From the NCBI GenBank assembly GCA_018398805.1, contig JAGFBZ010000328.1:663001-727000 (forward strand): a stretch of 64,000 nucleotides of DNA, read 5' to 3'. The translations under genes and the position numbers were made by a program. This DNA is from Hirundichthys speculiger. Its lineage: Eukaryota > Chordata > Actinopteri > Beloniformes > Exocoetidae. The notes below the pieces were generated by a model. The model saw only the letters and a list, made by a program, of their open reading frames with translations. It searched no databases and was not told where the DNA came from. Each line of letters starts with the position of its first letter. Positions within the stretch are counted from its first letter, which is position 1. This document shows, one piece after another, positions 47,343-58,939 of the stretch.

Positions 47343-48242
47343 GGTCTGTTAGTACAGTACACAGCACAACAATATATTCTGTTTGAAACATGATCTTTAG
47401 TCACAGAGTATAAACTGCACTCAGTCTAGAAGGTCCATCGTAAATCAAACAAACGCCCCTAAATTAAACATAAATTCACTACTGAAGCTGTCATGGATGT
47501 GAAATCTGACTATGGAGACCAAAACCATTTTTTTTTTTTTTTAACCAGTCTGTTAATATGTAAGAAAACAGTAAGCAAAGCTGGAGCGTTTAATGCAGGG
47601 GTCAGTGGGGACCGGAGCCAGCCATTAAACTTAATTCCACATTGGACTCAGACTGGAAGCTGCGACGCTGGTTCGCATTGATGTTTGGCTTCGTTGTTTG
47701 TGCGCGTTCTCCAGAGTGCTCTGATCAGACCAAACGTACCGAGCGCAAATGCATCCTGGTCGTTTTTGCATCAGGACAGAAGCCCAGTGAGCAGAGCTGC
47801 TGAAGCGTAACACACCGGCCCAGAAACATTTAATCTTCCCCGTCAACTTGGGGTAAACTTGTAAACTCAGGAATCCAGCCGAAGCAGCGGCGCCCCAGAG
47901 GAGCTCCGCTTCTGAAACGCTCCCGGTGGGAGGCGGGGTCGCGGCGAAGACGGAGCGCAACCGCAGCGCAGCCGCTCGCCGTGGGATCCAGGGATGAAAC
48001 ACACTTGTTTCCTTCTAGTTCACTGGATCTTTGCTTTTTTTTTTTCCCTTTCCCTCCGCACTGATCTCAGATCAGCAGCCGATTTATCATACGTGAACGG
48101 CTAACATCATGCGAGCCGCAGCCACCATCTGAAAACCTCAGCTCGCCATCTCCTGACACCGCTCCAGGCAAAGCAGAGAAGCAGGACATGATTGCCTGGA
48201 CCCGAGATGCAGAGGAACGTCACCTTCACGGTCGTAAGCGAG
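47343..48242. other. Spacer with CpG-rich patch
   Basis: Complex sequence with T runs (47528-47542, 48036-48047). It is GC- and CpG-rich at about 47870-48000. The 123-codon minus frame across the GC-rich part has no recognisable domain. A small CpG island is possible but unproven. Confidence 0.35.
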
Positions 48243-48686
48243 ATAAATGGTAGGGATGCACGATAATTATCGACCCGATAACTATCGGGCCGATAACAGG
48301 AAATTATGACGTCATCTCGATAAGTCCGATATCATGACGAATAGCCATAACACATTTTAGTCAACACGGCAGTGCCTCGCTCCCTCTGAGCCTTGAATAA
48401 CCAGCAGCGAATGTTATGTTCAAGTGACGTCGGCATAATCAGAAAAATGATTTCTCCCTAAGAAAAATCAAGAATACCCCCTCATGCCAGAAAACAACTT
48501 GTTAACTCGGTCATAATTTTAGTAGTTGCTGACTTTAATTGATATACGCAGTATTTTCCTACATGTTACACATACAAAATAGAAAAATAGATAAGGCAGA
48601 AAGAACGACTAGCAAACAAGAAACGGAGGAATTTACGTTACACCTTGAATGCAGCAGTGCGCTGATTAAAAAAAACAAATAACAAC

Positions 48687-48782
48687 ATGGAGGCAACTGT
48701 GTGGAACTTTGTTGAAGTTTCAAAAGAAGATAGTTCGCTGGTTATTTGTGACAAATGCTCCAAGCGAAGGAGGGAAAAATAG
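48687..48782 (+). pseudogene. BED zinc-finger start, family C
   Basis: A 31-codon frame beginning MEATVWNFVEVSKED and continuing to VICDKCSKR. It matches the N-terminal part of a BED finger, with the paired Cys in CDKC. A small deletion then shifts the frame, so the His half (TSHLKHNH, about 48805-48832) falls in another frame. It is a fragment of a hAT transposase lineage. Confidence 0.65.
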
Positions 48783-48858
48783 CACAAGCTTTAATACGTC
48801 AAACCTGACCAGCCACCTGAAACATAACCATCGCTTCCATGGAGTTTTGAAATCGTGC

Positions 48859-48928
48859 TAATGTGAGCTAACGTGAGCTAACGTGAGCTAACGTGAGCTA
48901 ACATGAGCTAACATGAGCTAACGTGAGA
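48859..48928. repeat. 10-bp tandem repeat (TGAGCTAAC(G/A))
   Basis: About seven copies of TGAGCTAACG, two with CATG in place of CGTG. The family C copy at 27737 has only about two units at the homologous place (near 28735). Confidence 0.95.
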
Positions 48929-49014
48929 CAGCCAGCAGCAAGTCTCCCCAACTGTTTTTGGTTTTGTTCAAAGTATTGATGTAATGATCTTAGGTTTATG
49001 TGTGTGTCATTCTG

Positions 49015-49479
49015 TTGAAACGCAGGAACCGGGTTCCAGCGTTTGCTAGCTCACATCTTAAGGCGGCGCAGCAGCAGAGCCGGGAGGAGGCTGCTCTGTA
49101 GACTCAACTGCATCAGGAGCTTCGCTAAACACCCTCCAGCATTCGACACTGGTTTATTTTCATCAGATCTGTCTCTGACACATCGGTCTTTGCTGCATTC
49201 GATCTATATTTGCTGTAGTTGGTCCACACCTCCAAAAGTTCTGGCCACAAGTGGAGAGCAGTAGCATAACAGTGACACCGGCGGGTTCATCATCATTAGC
49301 AGACAAAAGCGATTCATTTGTTTTTCATAAAAAATTAATTATGGCACTTGGAGCTTAATTACGCCGGTTTAATACGGTTTTTGATAACCATTCCTGCAAC
49401 TAACTGGTGATGGAAATGTGAGAAGATGACTCTAGAAAACTGAACCCGCAAGACCAGCCAACTGTTAAAATAACTATAA
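49015..49479. other. Non-repetitive spacer
   Basis: Complex DNA; no gene recognised. Confidence 0.4.
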
Positions 49480-49803
49480 TAACTTAAATAACTGAATGTC
49501 TGCACAATACTCTTAAAAAATAAAATGTCTGCCAAATATTCTTTGTATGCAAAATAATATATTTATTACAATACTCCTCTATTCAGCACTTTGCACTTTA
49601 CCAACTGACCTCAAAAAAAAAAAAAAAAAAAAAAAAAACTGACTACACCTCTGGAACACTGAATATTATGTTGTGTTTACTATGTTTATGTTGTTTGCTA
49701 TTTTTTATTTTGTATATTTGGAGTTTGGAGAAACGCAATTTCAATCCTCTGTATAATTACTGTTACATGGTCTGATTGACAATAAAGCTCACTTTTTGAC
49801 TTT
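49480..49803 (+). mobile_element. Probable LINE 3' UTR fragment
   Basis: Contains TTTGCACTTTACCAACTGAC, an A run at 49612-49639 and the ending GAAACGCAATTTC...TGATTGACAATAAAGCTC. This is the style of 3' tail common to fish CR1/Rex-type LINEs. No ORF2 sequence is attached. Confidence 0.5.
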
Positions 49804-50100
49804 GAAAAAGATGAACCTGGAAGGTGTGAGATGTGACTCCAAGTGTGGGTTAACGCCACAAAATGAAATCTAAATGCATCAAAATGCATAAACGGGTACA
49901 AATCATAAGAACTCTGCAGGGGGTTTTGCAGCACCGCGGGAACGACGTGGCCCCGAGCGGAGCGACTTCCACTCACATCTCCGGATACAATCTTATATTG
50001 AACATGAATGCAAACTGGGAGATTATTCAAATGCTGAATCTGAGTTTTTAAAAATGTCTTCAACAACTCCTACTGAACCCATTCCCGTGTTATATAAGGC
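49804..50100. other. Short non-repetitive spacer
   Basis: Nothing recognised. Confidence 0.4.
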
Positions 50101-50745
50101 AAGGGGGGTTTATTTGTATAGCACATTTCATGTACAAAACAATTCAAAGTGCTTTACATAAAACATTAAAAGCATCACAGAAAAAGAAAACATCAAAAAG
50201 TAAAAGAATAAAAGCATAAAAACAAAGAAAACAGTTAAAAGAGTTTCAAAAAGGCTGTGCAGATTTGAGCTCCTGAATAAAATCCTATTTAAGGCAGCTG
50301 AGAACAGGTGAGTCTGAGTGTTTCAGCTGATCTGAGGCTTTCTGGGAGTTTGTTCCAGACATGTGGAGCATAGAAACTGAACCCAGCTTCTCCATGTCTG
50401 GTTCTGACTCTGGGGACTGATAATAAACCGGATCCAGGTGACCTGAGGGGTCTGCTGGGTTCATACTGGATCAGGAGGTCACTGATGTGTTCTGGTCCTA
50501 AACCATTCAGAGCTTTATAGACCAGCAACAGAACTTTAAAGTCTATCCTTTGATGGACAGGCAGCCAGTGTCAGGACCTCAGAACTGGACTGATGTGGTC
50601 CAGTCTTCTGGTCTCAGTGAGAGTTCTGAATGAGCTGCAGCTCTCTAACCGATTTTTTTTAGATAAACCAGTAAAAACGCTGTTACAATAATCAAGCCGA
50701 CTGAACATGAATGCGTGGACTAGTTTTTCCAGATTTTGCTGAGAC
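50101..50745 (-). mobile_element. L2/Maui-like LINE 3' end
   Basis: A minus-strand frame (50289-50528) encodes the end of an L2-type ORF2: MLVYKALNGLGPEHISDLL, then GLLSVPRVRTRHGEAGFSFY and APHVWNKLPESLR. It is followed by a 3' region ending GAAATGTGCTATACAAATAA, the usual L2 3' terminus. Upstream sequence to about 50745 is the same ORF with frameshifts. It is 5'-truncated. Confidence 0.88.
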
Positions 50746-51219
50746 ACAGATTTTTTATTCTCCTCTTAGACTGCAAGGGAAGCTGATCTTCCCCTCTCTC
50801 TGCCCTATAATGTCAAAAAATCAATGATCTAATACGTGCAGTTGTGTTAACATTTCATTAACTATAAATGTGTTAGAACACATTTAACATGAAGACGAGT
50901 TGATTCAGAATCAGCTGCTTCTTCACCAGTAAAGTAGTTAACTTGTCCGTACATTCCCATAATGCTTTCTGGTCGATGCATTTCCCCGTGGAAGCTGAGA
51001 GTCTCTGGGACTGCATGGAGCATTTTATATTTATGGGTTAACCTCGACTGGCCTTGACGCTGATCAGTCCGCATGGTGATTGGAGGAAAAGCTGAATGCA
51101 GTTTTCACTGACAGGTTTCAGAGATATTTATATACTGCCAAGTCTCATGCATGATTTCAGTCCATTGCAGATTTTGCATGCAAGCAGCAAGCATTTGTTG
51201 GCATTTCTACAGCGAAATA
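50746..51219. other. Non-repetitive spacer
   Basis: Nothing recognised. Confidence 0.4.
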
Positions 51220-51438
51220 CAGTGATCCCTTATTTTTCGCGGTTAATGGGGACCCCCCCCATTGTTGCTTACAGGAGGCTGAGAGTCATCATTTGATGTT
51301 TTGCTGGCACCTCTCGTCTGCTGTGGGGTGGATTTTCGCGGAATTTCCACAATTTTTTCTTGATATTATACATTTGTGAAAAATCTGCGAATAATTAAAA
51401 CCGCCGAACTTAAAGTGCGAATTGCCAAGGGATCACTG
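51220..51438. mobile_element. Tigger/pogo-like MITE
   Basis: Ends CAGTGATCCCTTATTTTTCG and CCAAGGGATCACTG with CGCGG motifs, like the element at 24350. TA is present at the left flank only. 219 bp, noncoding. Confidence 0.75.
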
Positions 51439-51952
51439 TCAATCATTTCTTACACTGTAAAAAAATCAGACTCCCTGTAGGAAATGGAAGGGCAATATTT
51501 ACATATAAATAAATTGACGTTTTTATGACGTACTCCGACTATGAGCTTCCCCTGTTTGAAAGACCAGAAATCTCCACTGGTGCTCATGAACGTGATGTTC
51601 ACACCCCCACTGACGTATTATTTTTCCTTCTTTCTCCTGGAGGCAGTGACTAGGTATGTGAACAGGTAGGCTCCCCCTCCTTAATATGCGCTAACGTTAT
51701 AAACGTGAGCGTGAACGTCTCAAACCACTTGAGACAACGACCTGTGCCACCTCAGAATAAATTAGCTACCGACAAATCATTGAAATGGCAACATTGAAGG
51801 TACAGAAGTGAAATAATGAGCAGCCAGACAGACTAAACTCCACGTGCCTGTCCAGGTATTACTGGACTCTTTTTCTTTAAGTAAAAAAATAAATTAAAAT
51901 AACTGGAAAGTACCAAATAAACTGCTGAAGGTTACAGAATCATTGAAACGAC
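51439..51952. other. Non-repetitive spacer
   Basis: Nothing recognised. Confidence 0.4.
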
Positions 51953-51960
51953 ATCGGGAC

Positions 51961-52305
51961 TAGGGGTGAGTATTGACAAGGACCTCGCAATACGATATGT
52001 ATCGTGATATGATCACGATACGATATCACAATATCATGATATATTGTGATATTCTACCCAGTTAATATCAAAATTAAAAGTAGAGATGAAAAACCGAGTT
52101 GCTGTATATTTTCATCAAATGATATTGATCATTCAGAGGACAAACTATTTGCTTCAAAACATCCTATTTTTTGTTTATTATTAGTGTTTTTGCACATTTA
52201 AGTGAATGAATGAATCAATATTAGGAGCTGAAAAAAATCGATATATCGGGCGGCCTAAAATCGTGATAAATTGCCAAATTGATTTTTTTTTTCTCCACAC
52301 CCCTA
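51961..52305 (+). mobile_element. Family A MITE, copy 11
   Basis: TAGGGGTGAGTATTGACAAG at the left and TTTTTCTCCACACCCCTA at the right. The flanks ATCGGGAC (51953-51960) and ATCGGGAT (52306-52313) agree at 7 of 8. Confidence 0.96.
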
Positions 52306-52313
52306 ATCGGGAT

Positions 52314-54931
52314 TGACTCCACTTATTGTGGAAAGCAGCGCACGGCGACGCACACGCGCATCCAGGGCGCAGCATCGTTACAGGCTTAGTAATGTAAAAG
52401 CTCTTCAGCCGAAAGGGTTCACACAAGTTCACATGAAGAGATAAAAAAAAAACAAAAAACGCTAAGTGCAGCGAGCAACACAATTAATGCAATTAATGCG
52501 GAGGTGAGGTCAGTCGGCTCATCAGCTGCAGCTGCAAACCAGGGAGCTTATTCAAGAAAAGTTTACAAGCGTATAAACAGGCTGAGGCAGCGATGCTACA
52601 ACCAGATGGTACATGAGTGTGACCTTTGATGTCAAATACATACAATATCTGGAAATACAAAAACTGAATGTCAACATTTAAGGGAAAAACCTCAAGAGTG
52701 CAACAAAAAGACAGATCCCTTCTTCTGCAGCGAGGCTTTAAAAACGCCGGTAAAAACGCCGCGTCAACTCACTGCAGCTGAGGTTGGTAGCTCATTACGT
52801 AAATGGATCCGGATGCACCGACGGCGAGAGCCCAGTCATCGCCGTATCAGCCTTAAATCTGTTACAAAACACTTAAAGTTTCATAGGGTTTACACAAAAA
52901 GACCCCGAAGACGTTGAATTATTAATACCACATAAAGCAGTTTTCCTGCGTCGGTTGCACTACTTGCTGATTTTTATAAAAACAGAAGGTACCGGCGCCG
53001 CCTGCGTCATCGCTCGTAGATTTTTTTTTTTCGTCTCGCAGAGCTTCGTGTAGCGCCGGTTCGGCTCCTTTCAGCCGACATAAATAAGTGATAGCTTGTA
53101 AATTATTTCCAAATGTAAGCGTGAGGCAACGGTTTTAATTTCGGAGGTCTGTCTGGATCATCGGCGGGCGGGGGGGAGGAGGAGGGGGGAGGGGGGAGGG
53201 GTCCTGACCTTATTACTGCAGCTACACCTTCAACGTCCAGGTAACAAGAAACCGAAGCTGCTGAAGGAAAATAAAAAAAGGGAGAAACAAAATATCTGCC
53301 AACTTGTTAGGAAAAAAGAAAAAGCGTGTGCAAAACAGAAACTTGATCCAGATGACTCACCCCCTCCCCCCTCCCCCCCATTCTTATTTGTTTGTCATGT
53401 TTATGGCAGCCTTGGCAACTAATAACTTTCAGTGGGAGTTTCTGGTGGGCGGTAATCTGCAGCGGCAGATCGGCCGGCCATATGCTCTTTGATTACTGAA
53501 GGTGATGCGCTGCGAGAGCGCCGTCAGCCCACTGGCGTGGCGTTCTACGGGGGAGACGCGCGGGGGTCAAGGCTCGCAACCGGGAGCCAGACGTATGCTA
53601 ATGTGCCCCGCTCATAAAATATGCATGGCGCCCTCCTAGGACCGAGGATTTTTCTTTTTTTTTTTTTGCAGGAATTATGGAAACAGTCATTTTCCATTAT
53701 GTCGGCGCTAAATGAGGAGCGACCTCTGCGGAGGGGCGCGTCTGACCCGCGTCACGCGGGTTCCTGCCAATTTCGCGCAGGGGGAACTTCGCAGAGCGGG
53801 TTTGACTTTTAAAAAGGTAGACGGAGGATAAATGGATCCGGCTGCACGGCGCAACCTTGCCGAAGTAATCTTCCAACTCTGTGTGATTAATCAAGAGACA
53901 ATGATGTCAACGAGGCCTCCGGTTATGAAATTAGAGCCACGTTGTCTTCCATTACTGTACAGCTTATAAGCGCATTAGCGGTGGGAGGGAGAAACAATAA
54001 ACCAGGTGTGGGAACCATTAGTTTCATTCTTCATCCACCACCATTTGTGGTTTCTTTTTTTTTTCTTCCATCCAGCGCAATTAAGCGTCTTATAAGAATT
54101 CCTCAGCCGAGCGTTTGGGTGTTGACAAATTAGTCAAAACCGTAAACGGCGCCAACAGTAATAGCCGTTTGCTCGGTAATGAATAAATGAGATTTAACAA
54201 ATTAGCTTGGTTTTCTAATATTTAATTCTCTCCTATGAAATGGTCCAACTGTTTAACGAACGACTGTTCAATTACAATCAGGCCTTAATCATTTTATTAT
54301 CCTGCTTCTCTATTAGACTGATGAATGGGAGTAAATAGTTTACGTTATGTGAGATTTCACAGAGTAAAAACCCGCCTCCTGATTTTATTTGAAGCTTATC
54401 ATTACTTGTGTTGAAGTAGACGACACGTTCGTCTCGGATCTGTCACGTTGCAGGTATTGCCCGAATTTCAAAGAGCCCTGCAAACGTTTTAGTGTTCACC
54501 AGAATCCAAGGAAAACGAACAAAAAGCAGCGACACCCTTTGCAGGATCTCTTAGTGACAATTATCCAGACAGGTTTTATTCATATGAGCTTGAAGCCGTT
54601 GGAGTACGACTTCTGAGGCTCACAGCGAGCAGGCCTCGTTTGATTTCTCACCATCCCGTGTAGAATCAGCTGCAGATGCAAAAAAAAAAAGGTAAAAAAA
54701 AAAAGGTGCAAGTGAGGCGACAGATGGGACGCACGCGAGCCGCCGCTTGATCTCAAGCTCCGGTTTGGCGGATGGCGGAGCTCCTCTCGGCTCGCCACAT
54801 GACGGATTTCCTTAAATGGGCTAAAACAATGACAATCTTGAATTACAGATCATTTGCAAAAAAATCTAACACAAAATAAGGAGAACGAAAAAGGAAAATA
54901 CAGTTGCAGAAATTGACATGAAAAAACTTGT
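52314..54931. other. Complex spacer, G-rich tract, possible conserved noncoding DNA
   Basis: The longest repeat-poor stretch near the gene. It has a purine strand of G runs at 53163-53201. At about 53390-54420 there is a block of complex sequence with many TAAT and CTAATTAG-like cores and TTATGAAATTAGAGCCACG. It could include conserved noncoding elements of the cdh12 locus. Open frames here are short and featureless. Confidence 0.3.
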
Positions 54932-54939
54932 CTCAACAA

Positions 54940-55598
54940 CAGGGCTGTAGCGATACACTAAACTTCCGATATGATACACGGTATTCAGCTCACGATACGA
55001 TATATATATATATATTCATCTTAAGATACATTTACATCATTTTCTGAAAGATTTTAAAGGGACAAAGTGATTTTGGTGACATCTTGTGAGTGTTCCAATG
55101 ACTTTGTTTGAATTAATTGAGCTGAAAGCATCAATTACACATTATATGGCTGACAGGCAGCTTGCAAATGCTGGATAAAATGAATAAAAGACGTGTTGAG
55201 AAAAATAGTTTCATTGATTTAAACGGTGCAAATTGTTGTTTGCATGCTTTTAAAAGGTAAGGGCACAATGGTTAAAAAAAGTTAAAGTACAGCAAGTGGC
55301 ATTCTTTGGCAGCTTTTTTGGCTTGATAGTGAACATATGAGGTAGCTACTAGCGATTTTAGCCAGCAGGTTAAGTAGAAACGAACCACGGCAGGTAATAA
55401 TTCAAGTCCATTGGAACAACATTTAAGCCGCCTTAAAACTGTACCCATCTCAGCAGAGTAGCTGGAGGACTTAATGCGGGACATGGGGGGTTTTGAAAAG
55501 AGCTTAGAATATCAATACCTGCGGCTGAAAAATCGATACTCTCTGGGGAAATAAAATATCGATATATATCGCAGAATCGATAAAATTGCTCAGCTCTA
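54940..55598 (+). mobile_element. Family B MITE, copy 5, long form
   Basis: CAGGGCTGTAGCGATACACT at the left, AAAATTGCTCAGCTCTA at the right. Perfect 8-bp target duplication CTCAACAA (54932-54939 and 55599-55606). It carries about 215 bp (55259-55478) that are absent from copies 1-4. The same segment occurs in the copy at 61687. Confidence 0.96.
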
Positions 55599-55746
55599 CT
55601 CAACAAGGCGGATCATTGTCTGGTCTTTTTCCTTCACTTCTAAAAGCATCGTCCAGAGTCAACCTGGGACCAACAGGTCTGTGAGGAAGTGCTCACAGGA
55701 AGCTGAAGAAGCTCTGCAGTGGTGTTTTGAGGCTACAGACTGGGAT

Positions 55747-56719
55747 CAGGGTTAAAATAGTTTTGGATTTTCCATTAGTTTTAATTTTTATTTAGTTTTT
55801 AAGTTTGGTTTTTCCAAATTCAGTTAGTTTTAATTCGTTTTTAGAGGAGTTTTGCTAGTTTTTATTCGTTTTTTATTTTGACATGCTTAGTTTTAGTTTA
55901 GTTTTTATTAGTTTTAGTGTTAGTTTATTTTGTAAATTAGGGTTGTATTTTTGGTTGGAGTAAAGCACTGAACTTTTGGAAGGCTGTCGAATTCACATAG
56001 TCGTGTTTACATTCTGGTCTCAATAAACATATTTATTAATGCGTCTTCCCTCTTGTGGTGTTCCTGCGTATTTACTGACCAGAAGCTATCTGGTCTCCGT
56101 GGAAACAGTCCATTATAGTTGCTGTTTTCTCCCGTTCCTTCACAACGCTGACTGGCCTGCAGCTGTAGCTTCTCTTTCCAGGGGGCTAGCTTATCCAGGT
56201 AGTCTTGGTTAGCCTTCTTTCCAGGGGGCTAGCTTAGGCTAGCTTATCCAGCTAGTCTTGGTTAGCCTTCTTGTGCGAGCTTTTCAAATGGACTTTCAGA
56301 TTCGTGGGTTTTTTCTCCTTCAGAAGTTTTCCACACATTGTATCACCTGCTTCTACAACAAGGGACTTATTTTTATCGTTAACACAGTCATAGTCAAAGA
56401 AATCCCAAATAGGACTGTGCCGCTTTCTCCCAACTTTTGCCGCAGCCATCACTGCTGATTTTTTTTTTTTTTTTTTTTTGTGGTTGTTGTTGTATGGCGG
56501 AGCGAAGTTAATAGATTTCAAACCTTTATGAGGAAAAAAAATTACAAACATGAAAACGAAGGATGTTCTTGATATTATTGTAGTTAATTTTAGTTCGTTT
56601 TTTCACACATAATACAGTTTCAGTTAGTTATCATTTTTATTAAATTTCAGTTAACGAAAATGTTTTTTCAATTCTAGTTTTTGTTATTTTGTTCATTTTC
56701 GTTAACGATAATAACCTTG
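55747..56719 (-). mobile_element. Family J hAT-like element with BED-finger frame
   Basis: Ends CAGGGTTAAAATAG and CGATAATAACCTTG (reverse complement CAAGGTTATTATCG), rich in AGTTTTAGTTTTAATT subterminal repeats. Perfect 8-bp target duplication ACTGGGAT (55739-55746 and 56720-56727). The interior has a minus-strand BED-finger frame and a local duplication of about 50 bp near 56178-56275. It is inserted into a LINE. Confidence 0.93.
56252..56551 (-). pseudogene. BED zinc-finger ORF of family J, 99 codons
   Basis: An open frame of 99 codons. After a Lys run (residues 26-32) it has SPIWDFFDYD, a Cys near residue 73 (MCGKLL) and NLKVHLKSSHKKAN. This fits a BED finger (aromatic-rich start, C..G.LL, H-x5-H) as found at the N-terminus of hAT transposases. 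The first Cys of the usual Cys pair appears replaced (VVEAGDTMC). The frame ends directly after the finger, so the catalytic domain is missing. It could in principle make a DNA-binding peptide, but no expression signal is visible. Confidence 0.6.
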
Positions 56720-57240
56720 ACTGGGATAAACTCAGTGAGCCATGTGGAGATGACATCAGCGCCATGACTGAGCGCTACCGACGACATCAACAGCATCCGC
56801 ACCAGAACAGTGAGGTGCTTCCGCAGTAATAAACCCAGTTTCAGGGAACCATGAGGAGTCTGCACGAAAGGAACTTCAGGTCTGATTGGAGACGACGAGG
56901 AGGTGGACAGGAGAAACCTGGAGAACGAGCTCCAGCAGAACAACGTACGAGATGTGTGGTCAGGGATGAAGAAGATCGCAGGCCTCGAGCAGGAGGAGGA
57001 ATCAGATAGATGGAAATCTGAATCATGAACTGAAGACATTCTTCAGTAGGTTCAGATCAGAGACCAGCTCAACGTCTTCCTCTCCTGATCCCCGAGACCA
57101 TCTTCCAAAAGGACAAGCTCAATCTCAAATCGTCAGCGATGTCCAACCTCAGTGGAGTGACGTCTCAAAGCAACATCTTCCAGAAACCACTGAGCGTTCT
57201 CCTTCGCACTGACATTTCCCACGATGCCCGTCAGTTTAAT

Positions 57241-57804
57241 AAATGACCTGCCGATAAATCATCTTCAGTTGTTTTCCTCCGACTGATCTAAACTTTCCTG
57301 CAAATGTTCCCCAGTTTTTTTTTTTGTGTTTGCAATAACTTTTTGTTTGTTGTTTATGTCCTCCAGCAGCTTTTTGATAGTTAATCAAGACGTTCATCTG
57401 CTTAAAGTCTCATTAAAAAAAAAAACGATAATAATGATTTTGGATATTTATAGGTGGGGGGGCTGCAGCGGTGGTGACAGGCCGCCGCCGCGGTGTGTGG
57501 TCGCCTGTAATTGACAGCAAAAATAAAGTCACCGTTTTCAATAAGCAGACAAGTGTTTCGGCTAATTAGAGCATGCATCCTGGAGAACTGTCTGCTGCTG
57601 AAGTCATCTATCAGGAGACGCGTAATTACAGCGCTTACTTCTATGCTTGAGAGAGAAGGTACCGTCGTTTATCATCGAGCGGTTAAAAACCAAAGCAGGT
57701 AGGCGGCGGGAGACTGGGATGCGACTGCCGCTGAAACAATGAAAAAAAATGCCACAACAGCAGCTCACGTGCACAGCGTGTGATCAGGCTGGACTGACTA
57801 ATGT
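57241..57804. other. Complex spacer upstream of the exon
   Basis: Non-repetitive. About 57430-57720 holds complex sequence with GTAATTACAGCG, GGCTAATTAGAGCATGC and similar cores. It is a possible regulatory or conserved noncoding stretch about 1.4 kb upstream of the cdh12 exon. No coding frame supported. Confidence 0.3.
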
Positions 57805-57812
57805 GATATAAC

Positions 57813-58939
57813 GAGGGCTTGGGCAACGATTACAATTTTTAATCGCGATTAATCGCATGATTTCCCTGATTAATCAGGATTAATCACATTGTATACGCAA
57901 AATCAAATAATGAATTCAAAAGTAGTGTAAAATCCACTTTTATTTAAATGTTCTGCTGCCATATGAACTAAAGTGTCATAACATTTGTTGTTCAAACACT
58001 TTTAAACATCAGCACTTGTCAGTAACACATATTTAGTGTAAATCTCATCTTAAAAAATGTTAAATAAAATAACGCTTATTGCCACTGCCAGGGAATTATT
58101 TCATTCCTATTTTTATAAAAAATGAAAAAAAAAATGTCTACAAACAAAATGATTGTGTCTCAGCACAATCAGAACATTAAAACAGGTAATTTCTGAGGCA
58201 ACAGCAGAAACTTTTAACGGGGAGTTCAACTTGTCAGTTTTTACAAATAACCTTGTTTCTGTTGAATCCTCCGTCTGGGAGAACTTTAAAATGAAAATGT
58301 CCATGTTAAAGTTCTGTAACTTTACCAATCTATGTATCATTCATTCTTTCCATTTTCAGGTGTCAATCAAAAATTTAAAAAAAATAAAAAAAGTGACATT
58401 TTATTACATTTTTCGTTTTTTAATCTAACACAAAAAAAAAAAGAAAAAAAGCCTGTTTTTTTAATATTTCAATTTTAGACTTGGTTCAAAAATACGAAAT
58501 AAAAAAAACGGGCCACAGAACTGAATTTGTTTTATAATCGAGGACTGGACTTTCTGTTGTCATTACACATCTGTGCCACTAGATGGAGCCGCACTGCAGT
58601 AACCAGCTAGAGAACAGCAGGACAGTGAACACATGGAGCAGATCTGATGGAACATGGAGGAATGACGCCAAAGTTTTGTTGCTGTCCAGATTTTTTTTTT
58701 CAGACAGAATTGTTAATATTGCTACCTGAACTGTAAAGGTCACTGATTTCACACAGCTCTCCATGTCCGTTTTAGATTTTCCTTATGTTTACCTGCCAAT
58801 TCTCTTCCGGGTTCAGCAGCAGCCAGTAACAGACTTTTCAAAATAAAAGCATGTGAGCAACATTCACACGATAAAATAAATGTCAGCGTTAATAAATCAA
58901 TGAGTTAACGCGGTAACGCGTTAACTTGCCCAGCCCTTA
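57813..58939 (+). mobile_element. Family F hAT-like element next to the cdh12 exon
   Basis: Left end GAGGGCTTGGGCAACGATTA followed by ATCGCGATTAATCGC. Right end GCGTTAACTTGCCCAGCCCTTA. The flanks GATATAAC (57805-57812) and GATATAAG (58940-58947) agree at 7 of 8. About 1.13 kb with no intact transposase. Its right end lies 79 bp before the exon. Confidence 0.92.

Larger units (their letters stand above)
48251..49014 (+). mobile_element. Family C BED-hAT relic, copy 2 (right end missing)
   Basis: Starts TAGGGATGCACGATAATTATC and follows the 27737 copy through the GTGCCTCGCTCCC and ACACCTTGAA segments to AGTATTGATGTAATGATC. There it stops short of the right TIR. It includes an internal 10-bp tandem array and a short BED-finger frame. 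Confidence 0.85.
55607..57240 (+). mobile_element. LINE ORF2 5'-region fragment, split by family J
   Basis: Plus-strand pieces encode LINE-type sequence from the segment before the reverse transcriptase. Just left of the insertion is a CFEATDW-like motif, which continues right of it as DKLSEPCGDDISAMTERYR. Further on come ENELQQNNVRDVWSGMKKIAGL and the start of the RT leader. Frames are broken by stops and shifts. The clade is probably one of the fish jockey/L2-like groups; I cannot fix it. Confidence 0.65.

Noticed and set aside
47631..48002. GC-rich 123-codon minus frame, possible first exon or CpG island
   Set aside because: High GC alone explains the open frame. No donor-acceptor logic or protein family was visible.
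55272..55484. Similar 64-70-codon frames in the two long family B copies (also 61787-61981)
   Set aside because: The peptides resemble each other because the DNA is the same repeat. Both lack a known domain and differ in start and end.
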